The notes beneath the pieces are model-generated. The model had not been told where the DNA came from, did not search any database, and worked only from the letters and a program-made list of their open reading frames with translations. From NCBI GenBank assembly GCA_014189435.1, contig CP050295.1:372001-436000 (forward strand): a DNA stretch of 64,000 nt, in the 5' to 3' direction. Every line of letters begins with the position of its first letter. The stretch's first letter is position 1. Shown here piece after piece: positions 52,327 to 60,711 of this stretch. The position numbers and the translations under genes were made by a program. The stretch comes from Mesorhizobium loti (lineage in GTDB: Bacteria > Pseudomonadota > Alphaproteobacteria > Rhizobiales > Rhizobiaceae).

Positions 52327-52346
52327 AATATATTATATTAGATGTC
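52327..52346. promoter_or_regulatory. Weaker operator-like site
   Basis: ATATATTATATTAGATGTCA contains the TATTAGAT core of the conjugation operators, just upstream of the ATG at 52350. Only one arm is well conserved. Confidence 0.35.
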
Positions 52347-52349
52347 AAA

Positions 52350-52967
52350 ATGAAAACATATGAAACTCGCCCGAGGACCTTCGACCGCTTTGCCGTGACG
52401 ATCGCCGCCGCTGCGCTGGTCTCGCTTGCGTCAACATCATCAAGTAGCGCCCAGGAGCGAACGCCCGACCCCTCCGCCTGGCGCAACGTTTCCTATGCGG
52501 ACATGCAACGGCCATCCGTCGATACCGCAACCTATGCTGATATCTGGAAGGATGCGATCGAAGCAAACAACCGCGCCTATGTCGCTCGCGGCGATACGAG
52601 ATTTGCGAGCGCCAATGCGCCGGCGGTCGAGGCGCATTTTGTCATCTGGAGCACCAAACGGTCCGTGGTCTTTAGTGTCCTCGATACCGCGACGGGTTGC
52701 ACACCCAAGGGCGTGCCCGCCGCCGGCGTGGTCGTAAAGCTCTGCCCGCTGCGCATCGCGATCTATGATGGTCTGCTGGTCCGCACGCTGGACGGCGGGC
52801 GCGCCTGCTTCCTTGAGATCGAGCCAAAGGTTGTAGGCGGCAATCCCGTCGGTTCGGGCTCTTACGTCTCCTATGACACCAAGACCAAGACGCTGAAGAC
52901 CGGCACGATCGTCGCCCATCAAGCTGTCGAGGGCTGCTCGCTCACCCTCCCGCTCCCCCCTCTGTGA
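52350..52967 (+). CDS. Exported protein of unknown function (205 aa)
   Basis: Signal peptide RFAVTIAAAALVSLASTSSS ending in SAQ. The mature part has WRNVSYADMQRPSVDTATYA, EAHFVIWSTKRSVVFSVLDT and GVVVKLCPLRIAIYDGLLVR, with few cysteines (ATGCTP, VKLCP, RACFLE, EGCSL) that may form disulphides. Not recognised. Co-directional with its neighbours and 70 bases after the lipoprotein, after an operator-like site. Confidence 0.7.
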   Translation: MKTYETRPRTFDRFAVTIAAAALVSLASTSSSSAQERTPDPSAWRNVSYADMQRPSVDTATYADIWKDAIEANNRAYVARGDTRFASANAPAVEAHFVIWSTKRSVVFSVLDTATGCTPKGVPAAGVVVKLCPLRIAIYDGLLVRTLDGGRACFLEIEPKVVGGNPVGSGSYVSYDTKTKTLKTGTIVAHQAVEGCSLTLPLPPL

Positions 52968-53014
52968 ATTGGCCATGGTTCATCTCTCTCCACCCCTAGC
53001 TTGAGGAGTATCGC

Positions 53015-53501
53015 ATGACCCTCCCCCCCCATCATCGGACTTGCCCTGGCATGCGCGGTCGCACTCATGCCCACCGCACCGGCCAAGGCCGCCGATGCCA
53101 CGTTCGCCTACAAGATCTCCTACCGAAACATCGCCAAGGATCCTGACGGCATTTGGGCCGGGCCCGCTTTGTCGCCGTCACCGACCGGGACCGTCACCAT
53201 CCATGAATACACGTTGAAGTCAGCACAAGGCGACTGGCTGATATCCCAAATCTGGAACGCTGATTGTGGCTCGGCGACCTGTCCGACACGGCTGGTTCGG
53301 ACGTCAACCGACGGGAAAAAGACTGTCGTGGTCGACGACATGATGCATCAGGTGATCCCGCCGGATGATCCACGTTTTGCGGCTTTGCCAAAATCGGATG
53401 CGCAAGCGGCCTTCGCATGGGCTCCCTTTCATCTGAGCTCAGACGGCAAGGAGCTTTTGAACGGCGATTTCAGGTTCGAGATAGGCGGAGAAAAGCCATG
53501 A
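53015..53501 (+). pseudogene. Exported protein with frameshift in a C8 run at the signal peptide
   Basis: The ATG at 53015 (GAGGAG 7 bases upstream) gives M-T-L, then eight C in a row (53023-53030). One C fewer would give PP-IIGLALACAVALMPTAPA, a perfect signal peptide leading into the body KAADATFAYKISYRNIAKDP, EYTLKSAQGDWLISQIWNAD and FHLSSDGKELLNGDFRFEIG. As written the frame is lost at once; only a cytoplasmic product from the ATG at 53067 could form. Slippage-variable tract or sequencing error. Family unknown. Confidence 0.75.
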
Positions 53502-54184
53502 GCACGCGAACCGCTCTCCGGCAAATCCTGTTCGACGCCGGCCTCATTCTCTCGCTGTCGGCCGCGGCCGCCTTCGCCGGGCAATCGGCCGCGAGCCTCA
53601 TCGACGCGGGGATGCCTGCGAATTGCGCGAAGTTCGCCGCCAGGGTCTCCGGCAGCGAGGGCAATTTCGGGACGACCAACCAATACGGCTGCCTTGGCGC
53701 CTTCCAGTTCTGCCCCGGTACGTTCGAACGCTACTACAGCGGTAGCGCACAGAGCTTTCTGGACAATCCATCGGCGCAGACAGCGGCGTGGACGAAATAC
53801 GAACAGGATTCCTGGGCTCAGGCGCAGAAGAATGGCCTCGTCTCCCTCGTCGGCCAGCAGGTTTGTGCGGGCGGCCAATGCGCAACGATTGACCAATCGG
53901 CGATCCTGATGGCCTGCCAATTCGGCTGCGGCGCCAAGGGCAAGCTTGCCAACTATGCGGCGGGCGGCGACTGTAATGCCCGCAATGTCAAAGACGGCAA
54001 TGGCGTCAGCGTCTGTTCCTATCTGGTCCGAGGCTCGGGTTACGATGTGTCCTGTTTTACCGGTCAACAACTGTGCGCTCAACCGCAGATCGGTCCTGGC
54101 GACTTCCCGACCTCGACGGGTATCGCGGCCAATGCGCCGACCCCCGCCAGCGCGTCGATCGTCGTCGCGCCGAGCGATGTCTGA
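53498..54184 (+). CDS. Exported Cys-rich protein, lytic-transglycosylase-like
   Basis: 228 residues with a signal peptide (DAGLILSLSAAAAFAG). The segment FAARVSGSEGNFGTTNQYGC then LGAFQFCPGTFERYY resembles the Glu and G..QF motifs of lysozyme-like transglycosylases (E......N...GlfQF). Several cysteines (VCAGGQC, ACQFGCG, SCFTGQQLC) indicate disulphides. It may open peptidoglycan in addition to VirB1. Start overlaps the previous stop (ATGA). Last gene of the plus-strand operon. Confidence 0.65.
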   Translation: MSTRTALRQILFDAGLILSLSAAAAFAGQSAASLIDAGMPANCAKFAARVSGSEGNFGTTNQYGCLGAFQFCPGTFERYYSGSAQSFLDNPSAQTAAWTKYEQDSWAQAQKNGLVSLVGQQVCAGGQCATIDQSAILMACQFGCGAKGKLANYAAGGDCNARNVKDGNGVSVCSYLVRGSGYDVSCFTGQQLCAQPQIGPGDFPTSTGIAANAPTPASASIVVAPSDV

Positions 54185-54206
54185 CAACGAGTTGAGGTAA
54201 TTTTCG

Positions 54207-54452
54207 TCAGTTCGACTCGGATTCATCGCGCAGGATGAATTCCGAGAACGCTGCAAGCTGCTCTTCCACCGGTGCGCAGAGGTCGCCGCCGCGATAGTGG
54301 GCATGGACCAGAGCCCAGAAGACGACTTCGTCAGAAAGTCCGGCAAACAGGGCCTTTAACAGAAGGCGGCCCATGATCGTCACCGCCCGCGGGGGATCGT
54401 AACGGGATCTAAGTTCGCCGGCGAGGGTTTTCGTATCGGCAATTCGGATCAA
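54207..54452 (-). CDS. Small protein of unknown function (81 aa)
   Basis: Reads IRIADTKTLAGELRSRYDPP then VTIMGRLLLKALFAGLSDEV and VFWALVHAHYRGGDLCAPVE. Helical, no signal peptide, no known motif. Encoded convergently to the exported-protein operon and next to the junction with the metabolic locus. It is the last gene attributable to the conjugative part. Confidence 0.55.
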   Translation of the reverse strand: MIRIADTKTLAGELRSRYDPPRAVTIMGRLLLKALFAGLSDEVVFWALVHAHYRGGDLCAPVEEQLAAFSEFILRDESESN

Positions 54453-54566
54453 AGCCAGTTCTCCTCTTGCACTATTCTTGGGTTACGCTGCCGCCGGCAG
54501 CGGTGCACCCTGGCCGAGGTCGTTCTCTCGAAGCAGTTCTCATGGATCGCACGGATGCCGCCTCTC

Positions 54567-54710
54567 CTACATTCTCCGGGTGTCAAAATCAGGCTCGCCC
54601 AAGCTAAGAGCGACGACATCCCGTCCGGCTTTCCGTAGCGAAACGGCGCGGGCTGTCAGGGTATCAGTTTCGGAAGGCCGAACCTGGGAAAGGCGCCTTG
54701 AAACAAACAT
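54567..54710 (-). pseudogene. Aminotransferase N-terminal fragment at the junction
   Basis: From the ATG at 54710 the frame reads MFVSRRLSQVRPSETDTLTA then SLRKAGRDVVALSLGEPDFD, the first 43 residues of a class I aminotransferase, and then stops at once. It is a paralogue of the intact enzyme at 55586-56824 (similar but not identical) and follows the phosphonopyruvate hydrolase gene by 28 bases in the same direction. The break after GEPDFDT marks where the conjugative DNA joins. Confidence 0.85.
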
Positions 54711-54738
54711 CTCGGCAATTTCTGTATATTGTGGACGG

Positions 54739-55611
54739 TCAGCGCAGGAAGCGCTTTTCGTCCCCCTTGACCTTGTCCATTTTCTGTAGCCGGAAGATTT
54801 CCTCGACGGGCACGATGTCCTTATGGACGTTCTGCACCCCGCCATCAGCAATGATCCGTCGGAAGGCAGCCTGCATTGCGGTGGTTGCGGCGCGGATCCC
54901 GTAGTTGCCATAGATCGTCATTTGGATGTTGGCGAGCGCGCGGATCCGAGTCCCGTCGAGTTCCGGATAGGCGTTGGGCACGATCACAAGCGGGATGATG
55001 CCCTTCCAGGCGCGGGAAAAGCTTTCGATCTCTGCCGGGTCCTTTTTCTTAGAATGGATCAGGATCATATCAGCACCTGCCTCGACATAGGCCATGCCGC
55101 GCTTCAGGGCCTCCGCTTCGCCCAACCCGGCAATCAGGGCTTCCGTGCGGGCAATGACGAGGAAATCCGGGTCGCTGCGGGTGGAGACCGCAGCTTCGAT
55201 CTTGCCCTGGAATTCCTCAATACGCAGAAGTTCTTGGCGCCCATCGGCGGCAAGGCTGGTGACTTTGGGGAAAGTCTTGTCCTCGATCACGACGGCAGTT
55301 GTTCCCGCCTTTTCGTATTCCCGGATGGCATGGATGACGTTCACGGCGTTGCCGTAGCCGGTATCGATATCGGCGACGATCGGCAGCGAGGACTGACCGG
55401 CGATCGCCCGCAGCATATCGAGATGCTGGGTCATCGTGATCAGGCTCATATCGGCAAGACCGTAAAGCGCCGAAAGCTCGAAGCCGGAAGCCCAGAGGCC
55501 GTCGAAGCCGGCCTCTTCGGCCAAGATGGCGGACAGCGGGCTGTGTGCCGCCATAATGTGAACAAGGCCGTGTTCGGCCATGCGGTCACGCAGTTGCTTT
55601 GCTTTGCTCAT
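54739..55611 (-). CDS. pphA: Phosphonopyruvate hydrolase (PEP mutase/isocitrate lyase superfamily)
   Basis: 290 residues. The enzyme splits the C-P bond of phosphonopyruvate to pyruvate and phosphate. Features: AAHSPLSAILAEEAGFDGLW, SGFELSALYG, the Mg-binding ADIDTGYGNAVNV (80-92), the gating loop EDKTFPKVTSL (110-120), then DGRQELLRIEEFQGKI and ARTEALIAGLG. PEP mutases have Asn in the loop (FPK.NS); the Variovorax Pal2 hydrolase, as I recall it, has Thr118, and here Thr stands at exactly residue 118. Start at 55611 overlaps the aminotransferase stop by 26 bases, so the two are coupled. The frame upstream to 55743 is a shadow. Alternative: PEP mutase or oxaloacetate-type lyase; less likely. 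Confidence 0.85.
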   Translation of the reverse strand: MSKAKQLRDRMAEHGLVHIMAAHSPLSAILAEEAGFDGLWASGFELSALYGLADMSLITMTQHLDMLRAIAGQSSLPIVADIDTGYGNAVNVIHAIREYEKAGTTAVVIEDKTFPKVTSLAADGRQELLRIEEFQGKIEAAVSTRSDPDFLVIARTEALIAGLGEAEALKRGMAYVEAGADMILIHSKKKDPAEIESFSRAWKGIIPLVIVPNAYPELDGTRIRALANIQMTIYGNYGIRAATTAMQAAFRRIIADGGVQNVHKDIVPVEEIFRLQKMDKVKGDEKRFLR

Positions 55612-56824
55612 AGAGACTCTCACTTTCTGACAGGGCTTCGCAAGCTGCAAGAATGCGGTCGCAGGCGTGCTGCAGGTCCTCGATCGACGAGGCGTAGGAA
55701 ATACGGATATAGGGCGAGGCCATGAAGCCGCTGCCCGGCACAACGGCGACGCCGAAATGCTCGAGAAGATACATGGCGAAATCCATGTCGGTCTCGATCA
55801 CCTTGCCCTGAGGCGTGGTGCTGCCGATCATGCCGGCGCAATTCACGAAGACGTAGAAAGCGCCGTCGGGGGTGCGGCATTTAAGTCCTTGTGCCTCGTT
55901 GATCTTTTCGACGACGAGATCGCGGCGCTTGCGGAAGCTGGAGACGAAATCGTCGATGTAGTCCTGGTTGCCGCCGATCGCTTCGATCGCCGCATATTGC
56001 GAGATCGAGCTGGTGTGGGACGACGTCTGCCCCTGGATCGTATTCATCGCCTTGATCAGATCCTTCGGCCCGGCGCCGTAGCCGAGGCGCCATCCGGTCA
56101 TGGCGCTAGACTTGGAAACGCCGTTGACGGTCAGCGTCCGGCCGATGAGGTCTGGCGCGGCTTCGGCCATCGTCGCGAAACGCACGCCATAAACGAGTTT
56201 TTCGTAGATATCGTCTGCGAGCACATGAACTTGAGGATGGCGGCGCAGAACGACGGCGAGCGCCGCAAGCTCGGCCTTGGAATAGACCGCACCGGTCGGA
56301 TTGTTGGGTGAATTCAGCATCAGCCACTTGGTGCGCGGCGTCATCGCCGCCTCCAGATCTTGCGGCTTCAGCTTGAAGCCGAAACGTTCGTGGCAGGCGA
56401 CGAGAACCAACTCGCCGCCGGCAAGCCTCACCATGTCCGGATAGGACACCCAGCAGGGTGTCGGGATGATGACCTCATCCCCCGGATCGAGACTGGCGAA
56501 GAGCGCATTGAAGACCACCTGTTTGGCGCCGCAGCCGACCGTGATCGCGTCGATGTCGTAGTCGAGGCTGTTGTCGCGCAGCAGCTTTTGACGGATCGCC
56601 TCACGCAGCGGCTTGACGCCGGCGACAGGCGTGTAGCGTGTCTTGCCTTCACGGATGGCAGCTATTCCAGCTCTTTGCACCACGTCGGGCGTATCGAAAT
56701 CCGGTTCGCCCTGGCTGAGCGTAATGACATCAATGCCCTTCTCCCGCAAAGCGGCGGCAGCGGCAGTCATAGCCTTGGTTTGAGAGGGACGGACGGCTTG
56801 CAGTCTTTTGGCGATGAGTGACAT
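55586..56824 (-). CDS. palB: Class I PLP aminotransferase (candidate phosphonoalanine transaminase)
   Basis: 412 residues, aspartate-aminotransferase fold I: SQGEPDFDTPDVV, GVKPLREAIRQKL, LNSPNNPTGAVYSKAELAAL, LADDIYEKLVYG, the PLP-binding Lys in NGVSKSSAMTGWRLGYG and the Arg near the C-terminus in YIRISYASS. In phosphonoalanine degradation such an enzyme converts phosphonoalanine to phosphonopyruvate, the substrate of the adjacent, overlapping hydrolase. Substrate is inferred from the neighbour only; aspartate or another amino acid is possible. Gene symbol by analogy with the Variovorax pal genes. Confidence 0.8.
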   Translation of the reverse strand: MSLIAKRLQAVRPSQTKAMTAAAAALREKGIDVITLSQGEPDFDTPDVVQRAGIAAIREGKTRYTPVAGVKPLREAIRQKLLRDNSLDYDIDAITVGCGAKQVVFNALFASLDPGDEVIIPTPCWVSYPDMVRLAGGELVLVACHERFGFKLKPQDLEAAMTPRTKWLMLNSPNNPTGAVYSKAELAALAVVLRRHPQVHVLADDIYEKLVYGVRFATMAEAAPDLIGRTLTVNGVSKSSAMTGWRLGYGAGPKDLIKAMNTIQGQTSSHTSSISQYAAIEAIGGNQDYIDDFVSSFRKRRDLVVEKINEAQGLKCRTPDGAFYVFVNCAGMIGSTTPQGKVIETDMDFAMYLLEHFGVAVVPGSGFMASPYIRISYASSIEDLQHACDRILAACEALSESESLYEQSKATA

Positions 56825-56949
56825 ACCACTCTCCTCGAAATTCCGGGTTTATCCCAGAACTAGCCAAAGTAACTGCAACTCGCCAATTACGGCATCGCGT
56901 AAAACGAGGATAATGATCGCATTTACAGATGGCATCAGAAGCGCGCGAC

Positions 56950-57891
56950 CTATTTGGCTGGGACGTCTTCCTCCGTCATCTTCCGGCAAAGTCGGGTCAG
57001 CCAACGGCAAAAGGCGCGGGCGACATCCGGCTTGTCGCTGCGATCGATTGCATAGGCACGGTACTGCATGCCGCTTGGCGCGCGTGACCCGGCAAGCACT
57101 TCCAGAAGGCCCTGCCTGATCAGCTCCGCAACCACGATATGCGGCGTCACCAGCAGGCTCTGCCCGGTCGTTACCGCCGGCAGTGCGAGATAGTGCTGAT
57201 CGTAACGGGCGCCTGAGGCGATATCGGATGTCTTCAGGTTCATTCCGCGCAGCCAGGTGGGCAGAATGTCGGGCCGGGACGTCACCGTAATAATCGGGGT
57301 GCTCCGCAAGGCCTTGAGGCCGCGGCCAGCGACACAATCCGGCGCCCCGACACAGACGAGTTGCTCGTCATAGACGTCCCAGCAGTCAGCCGGCTCGGTC
57401 AACATCAAATCTCGAGTCAACAGTACGTCGAAGCTGTCGGTCGAAGCGGGTGCAGACAAGGTGCTGATGACGTCGACCGTGACGCCGCCCATTTCTTTCG
57501 AGAATTCGCGTAGATTGGGGATGAGGACCGTATAGGCGAAGGTGGAAAGCGACGTCCGCACGACGAGACGATTGGCGTCCTTCCTGTCGCTGCGACGCAT
57601 CCGCTTTGCGGTGAAAAGGATCGTATCGAGCGGCTCGGCGACGGCATCGGCGAACAGTCGCCCGAAGTCCGTCAACTGGCTCTGTCGGCCGAACCGTTCG
57701 AGCAGCTTTGCCCCGAAGTATTCCTCAAGCACCGCAAGATGGCGGCTCACCGAGCTCTGGGTGATGCCCAGCGTTTTCGAGGCGCGGGTGACGCTGTTGT
57801 CGCGTGCGACCTGCACGAAAGCCCGAACAGCATTGAGCGAAAGATTTTTGCTATCTGCCATGGCCGGTTTAGTCGCCTTTCTGTGATTCAT
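56950..57891 (-). CDS. LysR-family regulator (PalR-like position)
   Basis: 313 residues (303 if the ATG at 57861 is used). N-terminal winged helix: LSLNAVRAFVQVARDNSVTR then ASKTLGITQSSVSRHLAVLE, followed by an effector domain (VVRTSLSTFAYTVLIPNLRE, VVAELIRQGLLEVLAGSRAP). LysR proteins activate divergent or downstream genes in response to a ligand. It is upstream of the aminotransferase-hydrolase pair on the same strand and divergent from the ABC transporter, so it can control both. The known phosphonoalanine locus also has a LysR regulator. Confidence 0.92.
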   Translation of the reverse strand: MNHRKATKPAMADSKNLSLNAVRAFVQVARDNSVTRASKTLGITQSSVSRHLAVLEEYFGAKLLERFGRQSQLTDFGRLFADAVAEPLDTILFTAKRMRRSDRKDANRLVVRTSLSTFAYTVLIPNLREFSKEMGGVTVDVISTLSAPASTDSFDVLLTRDLMLTEPADCWDVYDEQLVCVGAPDCVAGRGLKALRSTPIITVTSRPDILPTWLRGMNLKTSDIASGARYDQHYLALPAVTTGQSLLVTPHIVVAELIRQGLLEVLAGSRAPSGMQYRAYAIDRSDKPDVARAFCRWLTRLCRKMTEEDVPAK

Positions 57892-57933
57892 CCAAAAGAG
57901 CGCGTTTGTTATCGCATTATTCGATGATTGTCA

Positions 57934-57946
57934 TGCTTTTGTAGCA
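57934..57946. promoter_or_regulatory. Candidate LysR box
   Basis: TGCTTTTGTAGCA is a T-N11-A motif with inverted ends (TGCT/AGCA) in the 180-bp space between the regulator and the divergent transporter operon, in locally AT-rich DNA. Confidence 0.45.
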
Positions 57947-58072
57947 TATGAGGGTGAGTAATCCCGCTCGTTCTCGCCGGGCACCGAGAAGTGCCCACGG
58001 ACAGAGAAAAGAGATCCCACAGCCCGAAGCAACATCGTTGCTTCGCGAAGTTACACAGGAGCCAAGTACGCC

Positions 58073-59638
58073 ATGTTTTCGATAACGCGACGTAATCTAT
58101 TGGTAGCCGGGGCGGCAAGCAGTCTTCTGGCAATGACTGGAGTACCTTCGGCGAAGGCCCAGGGCGCCGCTCGCCGCACCCTTAGAATCGGCATGTCCGG
58201 CTTCCCGCCCGCCGTCGAGCCTGTTTTGTATGCTCACACCGCGACACGGCGCATAGCACCGCAAATGTTCGACACTCTGATCGCTTTCGACCAGACACCC
58301 GACATGGCGTTGCGCCCAGCCCTGGCAGAACGTTGGGAACGGGTGAACGCCAAGTCAGTTCGCCTTTTCCTGCGCAAGGGTGTAACGTTCCATGACGGCG
58401 GCCCATTTACCGCGGACGATGTCGCTTTCAGCTTTAGCCCGGAGCACCTGCTTGGCCCCGACATGGCAGGGAAGGCCACCGCCATGGAGACTCTGGACAC
58501 GATCGAAAAGGTCGACATCGTCGATAGCCACACCGTTATCGTTCATGCCAAGGGCGACGATGCATTGCTTGAGAAGCGGCTGGCGTCGTGGGGCGCCGAA
58601 ATCGTCAGCAAACGCGCTTTCGAAACTGCGGGTTCCTGGGACGCCTGGACGGCAGCGCCGGTCGGAACAGGCCCGTATCGGATCGTCAGCCAATCTCTTG
58701 ATGTCGAAGTCGTTCTGGCTGCACACGATGGCTACTGGGGTGGGCTGCCGCCTTTAGAAGGGATTCATTTTAGGATCATCCCGGAACTGGCTTCACGGAT
58801 GAACGCGCTCATCGCAGGCGAAGTGGACTTCATCACGGATCTCTCTCCGGACATGTTCTCGGAAATCGAGAAGCACCCCAAACTCGAAGTCTCCGGCGGC
58901 CCCGTTCAGAATATCCGCGCACTGAATATCGATACGACCGGTCCGATCCTCGGCAAGGTAGGCGTCCGCCGCGCCCTCAGCCTCGCCCTCGATCGCAAGG
59001 CTATCGTTCAGGCGCTCTGGCAGGACAGGCTGCTCATTCCCAACGGCTACCAACTCCCCAGCTTCGGCGAAGCCTATATCGAGGACTTCCCAGCCTTGGC
59101 CTACGATCCCGACTTGGCGCGCAAGCTCCTCGCCGAAAGCGGGTATAAGGGCGAAACCATCAGCTACCGATTGCTCAACAACTATTATCCCAACCAGGTT
59201 GCCAGTGCGCAGATAATGGTCGAAATGTGGCGAGCGGTCGGCATTAATGTCGAAATCCAGATGATGGAGAACTGGGCCCTGATCGAAAGCAAGCCGATCA
59301 ACGCAATCTACGACGATTCAAACACCGCTACCTTCCCGGACCCGCTCGGCCACGCTTGGCGCGTCTTCGGATCATCTGGGGCGAACGTCAAAGAGGGTAT
59401 CTGGAGCAACGAAGAATATTTTGGACTTGGCGAAAAGCTGAAGGAAACCGTCGATCCACAGGCGCGCCGGTCGATCATCCGCCGGATGCTCGAGATCGTC
59501 GACCGGGAGGATCCGCCTTGCGTGATCCTCCACGGTTCCGGTCAGTTCTATGGCAAGCGCAAGGATATCGCCTGGGTCCCGGGTCAGACACTCGACCTGA
59601 ACTTCGGTCCTTTCAACGCCGCCTATACGCAGAACTGA
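58073..59638 (+). CDS. ABC transporter substrate-binding protein (dipeptide/SBP_bac_5 family)
   Basis: 521 residues with a twin-arginine-type signal (SITRRNLLVAGAASSLLAMT). Typical family-5 parts: TRRIAPQMFDTLIAFDQTPD, ALAERWERVNAKSVRLFLRK, GVTFHDGGPFTADDVAFSF, PVGTGPYRIVSQ, VRRALSLALDRKAIVQALW and YDPDLARKLLAESGYKG. Binds peptides or similar polar compounds in the periplasm. First gene of a five-gene importer operon. Its stop overlaps the next start (TGATG). Ligand unknown; the neighbouring enzymes suggest phosphonoalanine or a phosphonopeptide. Confidence 0.93.
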   Translation: MFSITRRNLLVAGAASSLLAMTGVPSAKAQGAARRTLRIGMSGFPPAVEPVLYAHTATRRIAPQMFDTLIAFDQTPDMALRPALAERWERVNAKSVRLFLRKGVTFHDGGPFTADDVAFSFSPEHLLGPDMAGKATAMETLDTIEKVDIVDSHTVIVHAKGDDALLEKRLASWGAEIVSKRAFETAGSWDAWTAAPVGTGPYRIVSQSLDVEVVLAAHDGYWGGLPPLEGIHFRIIPELASRMNALIAGEVDFITDLSPDMFSEIEKHPKLEVSGGPVQNIRALNIDTTGPILGKVGVRRALSLALDRKAIVQALWQDRLLIPNGYQLPSFGEAYIEDFPALAYDPDLARKLLAESGYKGETISYRLLNNYYPNQVASAQIMVEMWRAVGINVEIQMMENWALIESKPINAIYDDSNTATFPDPLGHAWRVFGSSGANVKEGIWSNEEYFGLGEKLKETVDPQARRSIIRRMLEIVDREDPPCVILHGSGQFYGKRKDIAWVPGQTLDLNFGPFNAAYTQN

Positions 59639-60711
59639 TGACCACGCCAGCAGGGACGGCGATGGCAAATCTCGTCGGCACCGCTCCAGCATCCGCGTTC
59701 CCGGCGACTTCGTCGTCGCAACCATTGCTCTTGGTCGAAGGCCTGACCGTCGACTTCAGCGGCGTCCGGGTAATTCGGGGGATCGACCTCACGCTTTCAC
59801 GGGGCGAGTCACTTGGTATTGTGGGCGAATCAGGTAGCGGCAAGTCCGTCACCTGGCTTGCCGCGCTCGGGCTGCTGCCGCGCACGGCCACCGTGTTGGG
59901 AAGCGTCCGTCTGGACGGGGAGGAATTGCTGGGTGCAGCAGCCTCGCGGCTCGACCGGATCAGGGGCGGGCGCGTGGCGATGATCTTTCAGGATCCGTCG
60001 AGCGCACTCAATCCTGTCATCCGGATTGGGAGACAGGTTGGCGAAGTTCTCGCGCGACATCAGGGGGTGTCGGGATCGAGCATTCGGGCCGAAACGAAAC
60101 GTCTTTTGGACCTCGTGGGCCTGCCGGACACGGGGCGTCGGCTCGACGCCTATCCCCATGAGCTGTCTGGCGGCCAGAACCAGCGGGTCATGATTGCCAT
60201 GGCGCTCGCCGGAAAACCGGACGTCCTGGTTGCCGACGAGCCGACCACCGCGCTCGACGCCACGATCCAGGCACAAATACTCGACCTCCTGAACACCATC
60301 AGGCGGGAGACGGGCATGGCCCTTGTTCTCATCAGCCACGATCTCGGCGTCGTTTCCGAAACCTGCGAGCGCATCATGGTCATGTATGGCGGCCGTGTCG
60401 TCGAGACGGCGCCGTCAGACTCCATCTTTGCAAACCCGCTGCATCCCTATACGCAAGGTCTCCTTGCGGCTGTACCGCCTTTCGACGGCGCGTTGCATCG
60501 GCTCATTCCCATTGAAGGGCAGGTGCCCGAGCCGACAAACATGCCTCCAGGATGCCCGTTTGCGCCCCGTTGTGCGCACCGTATGGCGGTTTGTGAAGAA
60601 ACCATCCCGCCACTCGCGCAAACCGAAGCCGGCCATTTCTCCGCCTGCGTTGCAGGGGCCGCCACAGAGGCCCAGCAATCCCCGAACGTCAACAAAAGCG
60701 TGCTGGCATGA
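59638..60711 (+). CDS. ABC transporter ATP-binding protein (DppD/OppD type)
   Basis: 357 residues: Walker [20 protein letters not shown]-loop [13 protein letters not shown], signature [15 protein letters not shown], Walker [13 protein letters not shown], and H-loop LVLISHDLG. The C-terminal oligopeptide/dipeptide extension with a Cys cluster ([20 protein letters not shown]) is typical for DppD/OppD and binds an Fe-S cluster in some members. Overlaps the next gene by 4 bases. Confidence 0.95.
   Translation: MTTPAGTAMANLVGTAPASAFPATSSSQPLLLVEGLTVDFSGVRVIRGIDLTLSRGESLGIVGESGSGKSVTWLAALGLLPRTATVLGSVRLDGEELLGAAASRLDRIRGGRVAMIFQDPSSALNPVIRIGRQVGEVLARHQGVSGSSIRAETKRLLDLVGLPDTGRRLDAYPHELSGGQNQRVMIAMALAGKPDVLVADEPTTALDATIQAQILDLLNTIRRETGMALVLISHDLGVVSETCERIMVMYGGRVVETAPSDSIFANPLHPYTQGLLAAVPPFDGALHRLIPIEGQVPEPTNMPPGCPFAPRCAHRMAVCEETIPPLAQTEAGHFSACVAGAATEAQQSPNVNKSVLA

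Noticed and set aside
54480..54566. Cell-wall-hydrolase-like scrap on the plus strand (LAEVVLSKQFSW)
   Set aside because: Only about 12 residues resemble SleB-type hydrolases; too short to support a feature.
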